Of a stretch of DNA of 64,000 nucleotides, positions 20,383 through 29,346 are shown one piece after another; position 1 is the stretch's first letter, and each line of letters starts with the position of its first letter. Location: positions 1 to 64,000 of the forward strand of contig JABYQR010000149.1 in the NCBI GenBank assembly GCA_022592445.1, written 5' to 3'. The notes under the pieces were generated by a model, which did no database searches, was not told the DNA's origin, and saw only the letters and a program-made list of their open reading frames with translations. This DNA comes from Cytidiella melzeri. Taxonomy: Eukaryota; Basidiomycota; Agaricomycetes; Polyporales; Irpicaceae. The position numbers were made by a program, and so were the translations under genes.

Positions 20383-23300
20383 AAGCCTGAACATGAAGTA
20401 GTTCATTGAAGTGCTTGAGTTTTTCGAGAGGTAGTGCTTTAGTAAGAGTATCAGCACGTTGATCGGCAGAAGGTACGTGGTGCACAGTGATGTACCCTTT
20501 AGTTACACGATCGCTGATGAAGTTCTTGCGAATGTTAAAGTGTTTAGTACGTTGAGAGTGTTGTTCCTCGGGGGAACGAACAATCGCAAGAGTTGACGCA
20601 CTGTCAGTGTACAGTTTGACAGGGTCCATAGTGCAGTTAAGTATTTCATCTATGAGGCTCTTCAAATAGATGGCCTCTGTGGACGCATGAGCGAGTGCGT
20701 ACAGTTCGGCTTCGGTGACCGATAAAGTTACAAGTGAACCGCGCTTACTTGACCAAGAGATAAGCGAGTCGTTGTATGTGAAAGTATAGCCCATTATTGG
20801 TTTATTGCCGTACGTAGTCATACCATCAGAGTCGGCATAACCTACGAGTGAAGTAGAAGTAGGATTGACTTGGTTTCCTAGGACAAGCCAGTAGTCGCAC
20901 GTTCCCTTGAGGTAAAGGTAACACTGTTTAGCTGCAGCGTAGTGTTCCTTAGCAGGGTCAGATAAGTATCGTGCTAGTTGACCAGTGCAATAAGCAATGT
21001 CTGGTCGAGTACTGTCGGCGACGTAGCGTAAGCCACCAACAAGAGACATGTAGTGTGTAATGGCGTCAGCGTCCTGACGTGGTTCGGTCACAGCACGGGG
21101 GGCTAAGTTGTGCTCGTGTACCATCGGTGTACGGCGTGAATGTTCGTGGTCAAAGTTGTATCGCTTAAGTATGTTCAGGATATAATCCCTTTGACGAAGC
21201 TTGATAATGCCTGCGGCTTTATCATAAGCAACTTCCATGCCAAGCATCCAGTGGATAGTTCCACCGTTAGTAAGTTCGACATGTTGTCTGAGTGCGATCT
21301 CAAATTTTTCGGCAACAGTAGTAGTGATAGTGCCAAGAGTAATGTCATCGACATGGACAGCAAGTAGAAGTATAAGTTTATCACCTCGATAGAGGTAGAA
21401 GACTGCATTGTCGAATTCACAACGCTTTAGTCCAAGTGCAAAGAGTATGTCGCATAGTACTTTGTACCAACGACGTCCGGCTTGCTTAAGGCCGTAGATA
21501 GTCTTCCGAAGTTTAAGTACCCAGCCAGGTGGCAGGTTCGGAAGTAAGTCACCAGGAGGTGGACGAAGATAAAGGTCTTCATTGTCGTGGATGTTACCGT
21601 ATAAGTATGCGGACTTGATATCAAGCTGAGTGATCTCGAAGTGTAGTGAAGCCGCGAGAGTAAGTACAAATCGTAGTGAACTCATACGCGCAACAGGTGC
21701 GAATAAGTCATTCGAGTAGTAATCAATGCCGTCACGCTGGGAGTATCCTTGCGCGACAAGTCTTGACTTGAGTTTAGTGACTTTGCCGTGTTCGTATTTT
21801 GTTTTGTAGACAAAGCGCGAACCAGTGATGTTCGCATTTGGCGGCGGGATACAGTATTCCCAAGTGCCAAGTTGTTCGAGGGTATCAACCTCAGTTTTCA
21901 TCGACTTGAGCCAGTCGATTTTGAGTGGGTGGTTAAGTACGTCTTTGTAAGTAACTGGATCACCGACGTCTTCAGCGTAGTATGCATTGAATTCAGTCAA
22001 GTAAAAGGCAATGTTTGTATCGACTTCATCATAGTTTAAGCCTCGAGCTTTGCGCGAAGGCTTAGGCTCTCTAGTAGTACGCCTAGGACCAGAAGGGTCA
22101 GGCTCGTCGATGTCCATGGGTCCAACATGAGGATTCTCCTCGAGTTGAAGTTGTTTTTCAAGAGTAGGTTGTTCGATATTTGGTTCTTTCTCCCCTTCAA
22201 TTTGTGCCGTAGAGTCAACAAATTGCAAGTTTCGTTCGACGCCTACGCGTGTTCCGAAGTAAACGTAGTGGCCTTTGGAATATTCAGCAAAGCCTATCCA
22301 AACGGCGCGCTTGCCTTTTGGCGCGAGTTTATTGGTTCGGTATTCGTCGTATACGATACACGGTTGACCAAACTTTTGAAGCGCATCAAGGTTCGCTTCA
22401 GTACCATAGCGTTTAAAGTAAGGAGTTTTATATTGAAGAGGAGCACGAGGAGTGCGATTATAGAGATAAACCGCATGAAGCGCAGCGTACCACCATAACC
22501 GGTTCGGTAAGGCAGCCGTATGCAAGTTTACACGAACCAAGTTCATAATAGTCTGGTGTGTGCGCTCAGCAACACCATTTTGTGCAGGAGTATCGTGCAC
22601 AGTAAGCCGGGGTATAGTACCTTGTGACTTCAAGTAGTTTGTCATATTTGCACCAGTGAATACGCCATCGTTGTCAGATTGAAGAATCTTGACGCGAATA
22701 TTGTATTGCGTAAGAAGCTCAGTAGAGAAGATAACCCATTGAGTGAAGGCATCATCTTTAGTTTTTAATGGCGCAAGTGTTAACCATCGAGTTGAGTCGT
22801 CAACGATAGTCAACCAGTACAGATAATGACCAGTAATCGACGCAGTGGGTAGTGGCCCAAAGATGTCGATATGAAAGTGATCACCGAAGGAAGTAGCCAA
22901 CGGCGAAGTACGAGCTTTGGGGACTGGAGTACGATGAATATTATTCAAGATACAGTCCTCGCACGGAGTTTCTGTGCGGTCAGTGATATGAGTAGTAATG
23001 ATAAGTTTGGACGTTTCAAGTAGTTTGTTTATCTGGAAATAACTGATGTGACCGAGTTTTTTATGAAGTTCAAGCATCGTTATACCAGACTTATGCACGC
23101 TTGCTAAAGAAGTCACGCGAGTAGAGTTGAGTGAATACAAATCGTGTATTTTTCGTATCACAGCTACACAAGACGCGTTCGAGTCATATATAGTACAAGT
23201 ATTTGAAAAGAAAGTAAAGCGATAATCAGCGTCCAATTTTGAAACACTGATAAGCGTGAAGGGTAGTTGTGAGTTATAGTAGACATTCTTTAGCATAAGT

Positions 23301-25216
23301 TGATTATGCGTACCATTTTCTTGTTCAACCTCCAGTACCATGTCGCCGGCGAGTTTGAGACTTATTTGCTCTGAGTTGGCGACAGTAAGTAAAATAGTTG
23401 GTACAGAGTGAACGTTGAAAAGTAAGTCACGATATGGTGTACAGTGTATAGTAGCACCAGTATCGATGACATGAACGCACTTGTCAGATGACGAAGTTGC
23501 GAACAGTGGAAGTAAAGTAGAAGAAATGGTACGAGTACTTACGTGCATCGTCACGTCCGAGTTAGAAAGAGACTTCACCCACGCGCTTGGGTGAGGGTTC
23601 TCGAGGACCTCTTCGTCCGAGTCAGCAGCAGCAGTGACGTTGGCCATGAAGCCAGTAGCAGTGGAAGAGCCGGCAGCGGCGGACTCTTTCTTCTTGCCTT
23701 GAGCAGCGGCGGCAGTGGACTTGCGAGTGATGCCCTTCTTTTTCATCGCAGCTTTGGACTTCTCAGTCCAGGGCAGAGGGCAAGTCGGCGTCATGTGGCC
23801 AGGCTGACCACAGTTGAAGCAGTTGCCCTGACCAGAAGTGGAGGGCTTGCTCGACGAGTAGGGGGCTGCAGCCGCGCGAGCAGTAGTGGTGGTTTTGGTC
23901 GAGCGTTCGACCGCGGCCTTGCCCTTGGCATGCGAAGCCGAAGGAGCATGAGCTTTGTCCTTAGGGACGAAAGTGGTAGGCCCCTTGGACTCGGAAGTCT
24001 TCGGGGGGTGCGTGAGTCGCCAGTTGGTGAACTCGCGACGAAGCTCAGCAATGAGCGCGTTGGGCCTGTACCAGAACTTCTCTCCAGCCGGAGTAGAAGA
24101 ACGCACGCCGACCTCGTAGTTCTGACGTGTGGCGGCGTAGGCAGGAGGGATGATCCCGACGATGGCTGCGTAGAAGATGTGGTCTGGGATGTCAACGCCA
24201 GCAGCAATAAGCTTGCTGCGGATGTTTGTAGCGTCATCGAGCAGCTTGTCCATCTCATAGATAGGACGACGAAGGTGGAAGAGCTGGTAAATTTCGTTAG
24301 CGTCAGACACAGTGGTCTTCGGATCGTAACGTTCACGCAGCTTATCCATGAGTACGTGGGGCTTGTACTCGTTGAGATAGTTAGCCATGACCGAGTCAGA
24401 GATATGACCGGTCAGGACGTTGAAGACAGCCCGCGTAACCTCTTGAGGAACAGTCAGGCCACCTCGGAGTGTGTGAAACTCCAGTATAGTGGACATAGCG
24501 GTCTCGACGCGGAACTTCCACATCGGCCAAGTGTCAGCCCCAGTTAGTTTGCCAACATCAGAGAAGGCTTTGTTGATGTCGCTGAGCGACATAGTAAAGT
24601 TGTTGTCGTGGCCAGGTGGCACAGACAGAAGTTGTGACACTTCGCGTGTCGACCTAGTGCCTATGGAGCTAGGCGGAGGAGGAGGCGGCGAGCCACCAGG
24701 AGAGCTGCCTGGAGGAGGGGGAGTTGTCGGACGGCGAGCAGGACGCTTCTCACGTCGTCGACGAGGCCTCTCATCCTCATCCATACGGTCGTCGTCACTG
24801 TCATCGTCTCCTCCATGAGGGTGACGACGGCGATCATCATCGCGAAGAGTATCGAAGGGGGTGCGACGGCGATCAGCTGGGGGAGCAGAGACATGGCGAG
24901 CACCTGGGATCGCCTCACGATCCTCAGAGCTGGAAGAGTGGTTGTCGTTGTGACTGGGTTGGGGTTCGACGTCAGGGACATTAGAGTTGGATGGTCCAGC
25001 TGAGGGAGCATCGGTTTTTGTGATAGTTGTGGCAGACATTGAGGGAGGAAGTGTAGTAGGAGCAGGAGAAGGAGTAGGAGTGAAGATGGGAGTTGTCCTG
25101 CGAGTGGTGGTTGTTCTTTGGCGGGGTTGAGCTCTGGTACCCCTGAGGAAGTTGGTTTGGTGACGCTCTCTAGTGGAGCGACGAAGTTGAGCTTGATCAG
25201 CAAGATCAGAGCTCAT
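20381..25216 (-). CDS. Copia gag-pol polyprotein (1611 aa)
   Basis: Single ORF with all Copia domains in order. A Pro/Arg-rich N-terminus is followed by gag (UBN2/DUF4219-like region), then a CCHC zinc knuckle (CFNCGQPGHMTPTC) near residue 470. The aspartic protease has VIDTGATIHCT near 585. Integrase has an H-H...C-C zinc region (ELHKKLGHIS ... CEDCI) and catalytic core words FHIDIFGP, LQSDNDGVF and QNGVAERTHQTIMN. Reverse transcriptase has TQLDIKSAYLYG and LAVHVDD, where the usual YVDD catalytic box reads HVDD; both aspartates are kept. RNase H has GYADSDG, SVTEAELYALAHA and LYTDSASTL. The final residues overlap the polypurine tract. No stop or frameshift. A 334-codon antisense open frame inside gag (23543-24547) is judged a shadow. 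Confidence 0.96.
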   Translation of the reverse strand: MSSDLADQAQLRRSTRERHQTNFLRGTRAQPRQRTTTTRRTTPIFTPTPSPAPTTLPPSMSATTITKTDAPSAGPSNSNVPDVEPQPSHNDNHSSSSEDREAIPGARHVSAPPADRRRTPFDTLRDDDRRRHPHGGDDDSDDDRMDEDERPRRRREKRPARRPTTPPPPGSSPGGSPPPPPPSSIGTRSTREVSQLLSVPPGHDNNFTMSLSDINKAFSDVGKLTGADTWPMWKFRVETAMSTILEFHTLRGGLTVPQEVTRAVFNVLTGHISDSVMANYLNEYKPHVLMDKLRERYDPKTTVSDANEIYQLFHLRRPIYEMDKLLDDATNIRSKLIAAGVDIPDHIFYAAIVGIIPPAYAATRQNYEVGVRSSTPAGEKFWYRPNALIAELRREFTNWRLTHPPKTSESKGPTTFVPKDKAHAPSASHAKGKAAVERSTKTTTTARAAAAPYSSSKPSTSGQGNCFNCGQPGHMTPTCPLPWTEKSKAAMKKKGITRKSTAAAAQGKKKESAAAGSSTATGFMANVTAAADSDEEVLENPHPSAWVKSLSNSDVTMHVSTRTISSTLLPLFATSSSDKCVHVIDTGATIHCTPYRDLLFNVHSVPTILLTVANSEQISLKLAGDMVLEVEQENGTHNQLMLKNVYYNSQLPFTLISVSKLDADYRFTFFSNTCTIYDSNASCVAVIRKIHDLYSLNSTRVTSLASVHKSGITMLELHKKLGHISYFQINKLLETSKLIITTHITDRTETPCEDCILNNIHRTPVPKARTSPLATSFGDHFHIDIFGPLPTASITGHYLYWLTIVDDSTRWLTLAPLKTKDDAFTQWVIFSTELLTQYNIRVKILQSDNDGVFTGANMTNYLKSQGTIPRLTVHDTPAQNGVAERTHQTIMNLVRVNLHTAALPNRLWWYAALHAVYLYNRTPRAPLQYKTPYFKRYGTEANLDALQKFGQPCIVYDEYRTNKLAPKGKRAVWIGFAEYSKGHYVYFGTRVGVERNLQFVDSTAQIEGEKEPNIEQPTLEKQLQLEENPHVGPMDIDEPDPSGPRRTTREPKPSRKARGLNYDEVDTNIAFYLTEFNAYYAEDVGDPVTYKDVLNHPLKIDWLKSMKTEVDTLEQLGTWEYCIPPPNANITGSRFVYKTKYEHGKVTKLKSRLVAQGYSQRDGIDYYSNDLFAPVARMSSLRFVLTLAASLHFEITQLDIKSAYLYGNIHDNEDLYLRPPPGDLLPNLPPGWVLKLRKTIYGLKQAGRRWYKVLCDILFALGLKRCEFDNAVFYLYRGDKLILLLAVHVDDITLGTITTTVAEKFEIALRQHVELTNGGTIHWMLGMEVAYDKAAGIIKLRQRDYILNILKRYNFDHEHSRRTPMVHEHNLAPRAVTEPRQDADAITHYMSLVGGLRYVADSTRPDIAYCTGQLARYLSDPAKEHYAAAKQCYLYLKGTCDYWLVLGNQVNPTSTSLVGYADSDGMTTYGNKPIMGYTFTYNDSLISWSSKRGSLVTLSVTEAELYALAHASTEAIYLKSLIDEILNCTMDPVKLYTDSASTLAIVRSPEEQHSQRTKHFNIRKNFISDRVTKGYITVHHVPSADQRADTLTKALPLEKLKHFNELLHVQA

Positions 25217-25271
25217 AAACAGATAGGAGTAGGTGTAGAAGTGAAGTAAAGTGAGGAAAATGAGCTTAGGC

Positions 25272-25284
25272 GGGGCTCATAACC
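25272..25284 (-). other. Copia primer-binding site matching initiator tRNA-Met anticodon arm
   Basis: Immediately inside the 5' LTR the element strand reads GGTTATGAGCCCC. Its complement GGGGCTCATAACC matches the anticodon stem-loop of initiator tRNA-Met, with CAT in the loop. This is the internal half-tRNA priming known for Drosophila copia and Ty5. Confidence 0.75.
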
Positions 25285-25458
25285 TTTTGACAAGGTATCA
25301 GGAGAGTTGAGAGCGTTGAGAGAGAAGACTGAGGTGGTGGTCACACAGAGAGTTGGGGATCAAAAGCGATCGCAGTGCATTGATCAAAGTAAGTCTTATA
25401 TACGGTAACTACGGCGCTAAGCGCGCGCTAAGTAGTACGAAGTCAGAATAGTTAAACA
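25285..25458 (-). repeat. 5' LTR of the Copia element
   Basis: 174 bp, identical to the 3' LTR; followed on the plus strand by GGGCG, the second target-duplication copy (25459-25463). Confidence 0.93.
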
Positions 25459-25512
25459 GGGCGCACAGACGATATTGCAGTACTCTGATCCCAATTCACC
25501 CTCCTAACAGTC

Positions 25513-26277
25513 ATGACTACGCCAATTTCAACTCCTCCTGCCCTACCCCTCCTCGGCCATCTCACCAAGCTCGACAGAGAGACTCCAATTCTCTCTTTCG
25601 ATTTGCTGCCATAAGCAGAGCTGCTGAAGCAGCAATAATAATAAGACTCATCTTCAAAGCTTAACAGCCTCTACCCCTCGCACACAACTTCCACTTTGTT
25701 ACGAGACACCGCTGGTGCTTTTTGCTGCAGGGTCTGGCCTTGCGCCTATGCATGGGTTCCTGCAGGAACGTGCACTGCAGAAAAAGGCCGGTCAGGAAGT
25801 TGGCGAGGCACTGTTCTTTTTCAGGTGCCAAAACCACACGGAAGACTACCTGTATTCTGAGACTGACCTGAAAGAGTGGGAGGAGCTGGTCATCGTTAAA
25901 TTCCGGCCTGAAGATTGACGGATGCGTTCCACGGATGCAAGTATGTGCAGGAGTGAGTGGCATGCCCGTTTTTCTAACGCCGCATGATCATGATTCTGAT
26001 TGGTGTGCAGTTGAGTATGGCACAACCGCCAGGAGGTAGCCAAAATTTACCAACAAGGGGGTAGGGTAAGCTCTGAACATTGGAAATCCATGAGGCTGTT
26101 CACTGAGTCTTCACCTTCCTCCAGTACCACGTCTGTGGGTCAGGAAAAGTTGTGCATGCTATTAAGGACACTCTCACCGTGATCATCAAGGAAGCCACCG
26201 GGTGCGATGACCAGGAAGCCTCTGCAAATTTTGAGAGCGCTGTTGTGGACCGTTTTGCGTCGGATATCTTTGTGTAG
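25513..26277 (+). pseudogene. Gutted CYP505-type fused P450/reductase (BM3-like) relic
   Basis: CYP505 enzymes are self-sufficient fatty-acid hydroxylases, a P450 fused to an FMN/FAD reductase, normally about 1050-1100 aa. The relic keeps the extreme N-terminus from ATG 25513 (PPALPLLGHLTKLD), which stops after 34 codons. After about 100 bp it jumps straight to the reductase NADPH domain: AAGSGLAPMHGFLQERA and EDYLYSETDL (about 25718-25880), KYVQE before an intron-like GTGAGT, then YHVCGSGKVVHAIKDTLT and the normal C-terminus FASDIFV with TAG at 26275. The heme domain, FMN domain and most of the FAD domain are gone. It cannot encode an active enzyme. The Copia insertion lies just upstream, in what was its promoter. 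Confidence 0.85.
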
Positions 26278-26804
26278 ACAAGGCTATACTAACATAGGTA
26301 TAGCTCCATTATTGAGTTACGCTAACCTATCCACCACTCTGCAGACCTTTATATGAATATGGAGTACCCATCTACAGAGCACTAGTCATCACTCGGACCA
26401 TCTTGTTTATTTGACTTGTGCACCCTCCCTATTCGAGCTGCTTACAATTAAAAGATAGTATTATTACAGATGATGATTCAGAGAAGAATAATAGTTACCA
26501 AAAAGGAAATCCCCAGCAAAGAAAAATGTTTTGGGTTGAGACAGGAACAAGAATAGATAGAAATGTGAGACAGTCAGGCACATCAGGCATGCAAGGTAGA
26601 AAAAACAGGGATGGCGCAAGGGCTACGACGGGATAGGGACAGGAAAGGTGGGAGAAGGGGCTGGATGGGCAAGGGTGAAAGAGGCATAGAAAGAGCAAGA
26701 GAAGGGGAGAGGAGGAGGAGGGTGGGGAGTAGTGGAGTGGTGTGATCATGGCGAGACAATATACAGTGTGTAAATAAGGAAAAGTGCATATACAATGTGA
26801 ATGG
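26278..26804. other. Intergenic with a dispersed repeat fragment
   Basis: At about 26400-26530 the minus strand carries a segment ending GTAATAATACTATCTTTTA that recurs in opposite orientation at about 40295-40385. The rest is G/A-rich (26620-26740). No gene seen. Confidence 0.45.
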
Positions 26805-27495
26805 TGTCACGGAGACGAAGCTCGACACAACTAATAGGGACACAATGTGGATGACGACAAAGAGGTGGTGGCAGGCTTGAAGCACAATGCTCTCACCAGC
26901 TATCAAACTTTATGCAAGTTGCTAGACCAGTAAAGACCAAGAGGTCGAGATGGGGGGCTAGGAGCGTACATGCAGCATCTTATATAGACTTCAGGGACCT
27001 GCGCACAGACCATGTTGAGGGCAGGCTTTGCAAGAAGCCATGTGAACAAAGAACAAAAGAACTACCTAAAGGAGAACAATAGCTATTGTCTAGACCTTGC
27101 CAAGAACTCTACTTGTGAGAGAATCTATCTAAAAGGAGACCAACTATTGTATTCCATTCCCACACCTGTGAGAACATCCTTCCATAAAGAGAAAAATAGG
27201 GACCGAACAAAAGGAGCCCATGTGAACGGTATCTATGACGTCAAACCCTAGCTATGGGCTGAGCCATGTGTTTGTAGCCATGTGGTCTTACTTAAGCTGA
27301 GTCACATGCCAGTGTGACGTAGTAGCAAGTAACGTGACCATGTGGAGCATCTAAGCCACGTGATACGGGCGCTTAATAGACGTGCAAAGGAGTTTATGCA
27401 GAGAAGGACTGCAACTGGGTTGTAGCCCGGAGTTTTACAGATAAAAACAAGAGGTAAATTGCAAAAATTAAGGGCTAGTCGGGCCATCCACAACA
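26805..27495 (-). repeat. Solo Gypsy LTR with 5-bp target duplication AATGG
   Basis: 691-bp LTR of the same family as the Gypsy element at 31.0-38.8 kb but in opposite orientation. It starts TGTTGTGGATGGCC and ends CTCCGTGACA, and is flanked by AATGG at 26800-26804 and 27496-27500. The perfect duplication shows LTR-LTR recombination after insertion, and it fixes the family's LTR ends. Confidence 0.9.
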
Positions 27496-28043
27496 AATGG
27501 TACGTATCAAGAACTCATGAGCATGTGAACGACCTCAATCTCTTCAACTTGTATCGGGACCTTCACCAATGCTTTGCTGATGAACTGTTGACGTTGACTG
27601 TTGAAAGATCAAACACGCCAATCACCACATAGATAAAGGTGCTACTCCAGTATGCAAATGGTGTGAGCACCTGTTCATTCTCAAAGTCTATGTCGATTTA
27701 CTGTGCTTACCAGGTAAGGATGCCACTTCTTTCTTGAGGCCTGAACTTCAGGTTCTCAGTAGCAATCTACATAAACAAACAAATTGTGAATTCAACACTC
27801 ATAGTACAATACAAAAGGCATGTTATCTGGAGACCCCTTCCCAGTCACTTTCACCTCTAGGTGTACCACAGATGAAACATGCCAGATGGTCTGATTTGTT
27901 TGTTCTGAAGAGGTGTTAGCCATCAATATGCAATCTTTGTATAATAAGATTAACACATACAGTGTGCACACCATGGTATTGAACATAACATGGTCAGAAT
28001 CCCCATACATGTAGTCGCTTGAACTGACATGGACATACCTCCT
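27496..28043. other. Between solo LTR and WLM relic
   Basis: May hold decayed later exons of the WLM gene on the minus strand. An acceptor-like TTTCAACAG at about 27595-27605 is followed by an open stretch, but no catalytic HExxH zinc motif was found. Confidence 0.35.
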
Positions 28044-28221
28044 CAATGCTGTTCACCTGAAGTTGATGAGCCTTCATGACAGGCTTGACCTGCGCCATCA
28101 AGGCTCGGAGCAGCTGTCTGGCATCCTCCTGGGCAGCTGCATCCCGGACTGGCAGAGGGACAATGAAGTTGACATATGGATTGGGGTTGGCCTCCCGTTC
28201 ATTGAGCCTGTGGTGCACCAT
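28044..28221 (-). pseudogene. WLM-domain (Wss1-like) metallopeptidase, 5' remnant
   Basis: WLM proteins are Wss1-type DNA-protein-crosslink or ubiquitin-linked metalloproteases with an HExxH zinc site. From ATG 28221 the frame reads the fungal WLM N-terminus: RLNEREANPNPYVNFI, EDARQLLRAL, VKPVMKAH and VNSIEE, ending at a GTATGT donor at about 28043. The expected next exon (the conserved FAGRNWN region) and the HELAH zinc motif were not found in the 500 bp before the solo LTR, so the gene is truncated. An intron (about 28272-28222) ends exactly at the ATG, suggesting a spliced leader or an upstream exon. Confidence 0.7.
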
Positions 28222-29076
28222 CTAGATGGAGATGGACATCGGTAAGGATGTATGCAGCTTGTGACCAAACTCACCTCAGAGTCTGTCCAATCCAACTTAT
28301 GCAGCTGGGCAACACAGTTGCACAAGATGCGGGAGCAATTGGATGCCACAGGCAGTCCCAGAACGATGATACGCCCGGAAATTGGCTAGGCACGGAGACC
28401 CGGCAGCAGCCCGCCATTTGCGCGGCCTGTGTCATCCTGAGCGGCAAATCCCTTCACTTTCCTAGCGTTGCGGGCACGTGGAGTTCACCGAGGTCACGAG
28501 GAGTTTGCCAAGGATCCGAGGACTTGACAAGGAGCAGCAACGCGCCGGAAACATCTGAGGCTGAGAATTCGCACCGAACTCTGACTCACAGACATGCCCC
28601 TGTTGCGTCGGAGCATGGGCCGGCCAGCTACCAAGTGTTTCAGACGCGGGTCGGACCAACGATAGAAGAAAATTGACTCGTAAACCCTGTTTCAGGAAGA
28701 CTCCTATCACGCCACGCTGTGCAACTCTTGGACGGCACCTCATTACCTGCTCGCGACGGTTGGCACCCCTTCAGCGGTTGCCCAACGCTGTGTCTTGCCA
28801 GGCGTCAACTCGCTGGACATTTTGCCTCCGTGAACGGAAGTACTCTGCCACCATGTTTCCTCGCTCTCGTGTTTGGGTTTAGGACAAAGAAGGAAAGGTT
28901 TAGGAGAGGGTCTTTAGGGTATATAAAAGGTGTTGCCTGTACTGCGTAGAATCAAAAAAAAACCCACCCCAGTTCTCAGAGTACAGTCTACGCTTTGCGC
29001 CCGCGTCGAGGGAGTCTCGTCGCACCAATAGCTGTAGTCATTCCGGCGTTGCCTCATTGCGTCTTTCTCCGCATTT
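28222..29076. other. Intergenic, no recognisable gene
   Basis: TATAAAAGG at 28921-28929 on the plus strand, an A-run and a CT-containing leader precede the ATG at 29077. Nothing else is recognised. Confidence 0.4.
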
Positions 29077-29343
29077 ATGTCCGCTGAGTCTACCATCGAC
29101 AACCCGCCTCGTGTTTGCCGTTATTGTCCCACAGTTCTCCACTTATCAGACGGTTGCTGCCCATACTGCCTGTGCCCACGCAAGGTTCTTTGTTGCTACC
29201 CCATCATTCCCACGCCCACACCGCCGCCAGAACCCTCAGTTGCGCCTACTGACATGGATAGTCCAACAGAGACCGGATTTTTCCAACAATGTCACAAGTT
29301 TACAGCCTTAGGCGTCTATCTAGAGCGCTTATTTTCCAGCTAG
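29077..29343 (+). CDS. Small Cys-rich hypothetical ORF (88 aa), possibly transposon-derived
   Basis: ATG at 29077 lies about 150 bp after TATAAAAGG. The product has three closely spaced cysteine pairs (CRYC, CCPYCLC, LCC) suggestive of a zinc-binding knot, then a Pro-rich stretch. It ends just before an LTR-like sequence at 29347. It may be a real small gene or the 5' end of an element. No family recognised. Confidence 0.35.
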   Translation: MSAESTIDNPPRVCRYCPTVLHLSDGCCPYCLCPRKVLCCYPIIPTPTPPPEPSVAPTDMDSPTETGFFQQCHKFTALGVYLERLFSS

Positions 29344-29346
29344 GAG

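Larger units (their letters stand above)
20200..25458 (-). mobile_element. Intact Ty1/Copia LTR retrotransposon
   Basis: 5259-bp element on the minus strand with two 174-bp LTRs identical by eye, a 5-bp target duplication (GGGCG), a primer-binding site and polypurine tract in the right places, and a single uninterrupted gag-pol frame. Identical LTRs indicate recent insertion. It landed about 50 bp upstream of the first codon of a CYP505 relic. LTRs start TGTTTAAC and end GTCAAAA on the element strand, so the 3' end departs from the usual CA. Confidence 0.95.

Noticed and set aside
23543..24547. 334-codon open frame antisense to Copia gag
   Set aside because: It mirrors the GC-rich, Pro/Arg-rich gag frame on the opposite strand, has Arg/Ser-rich shadow composition and no recognisable domain.
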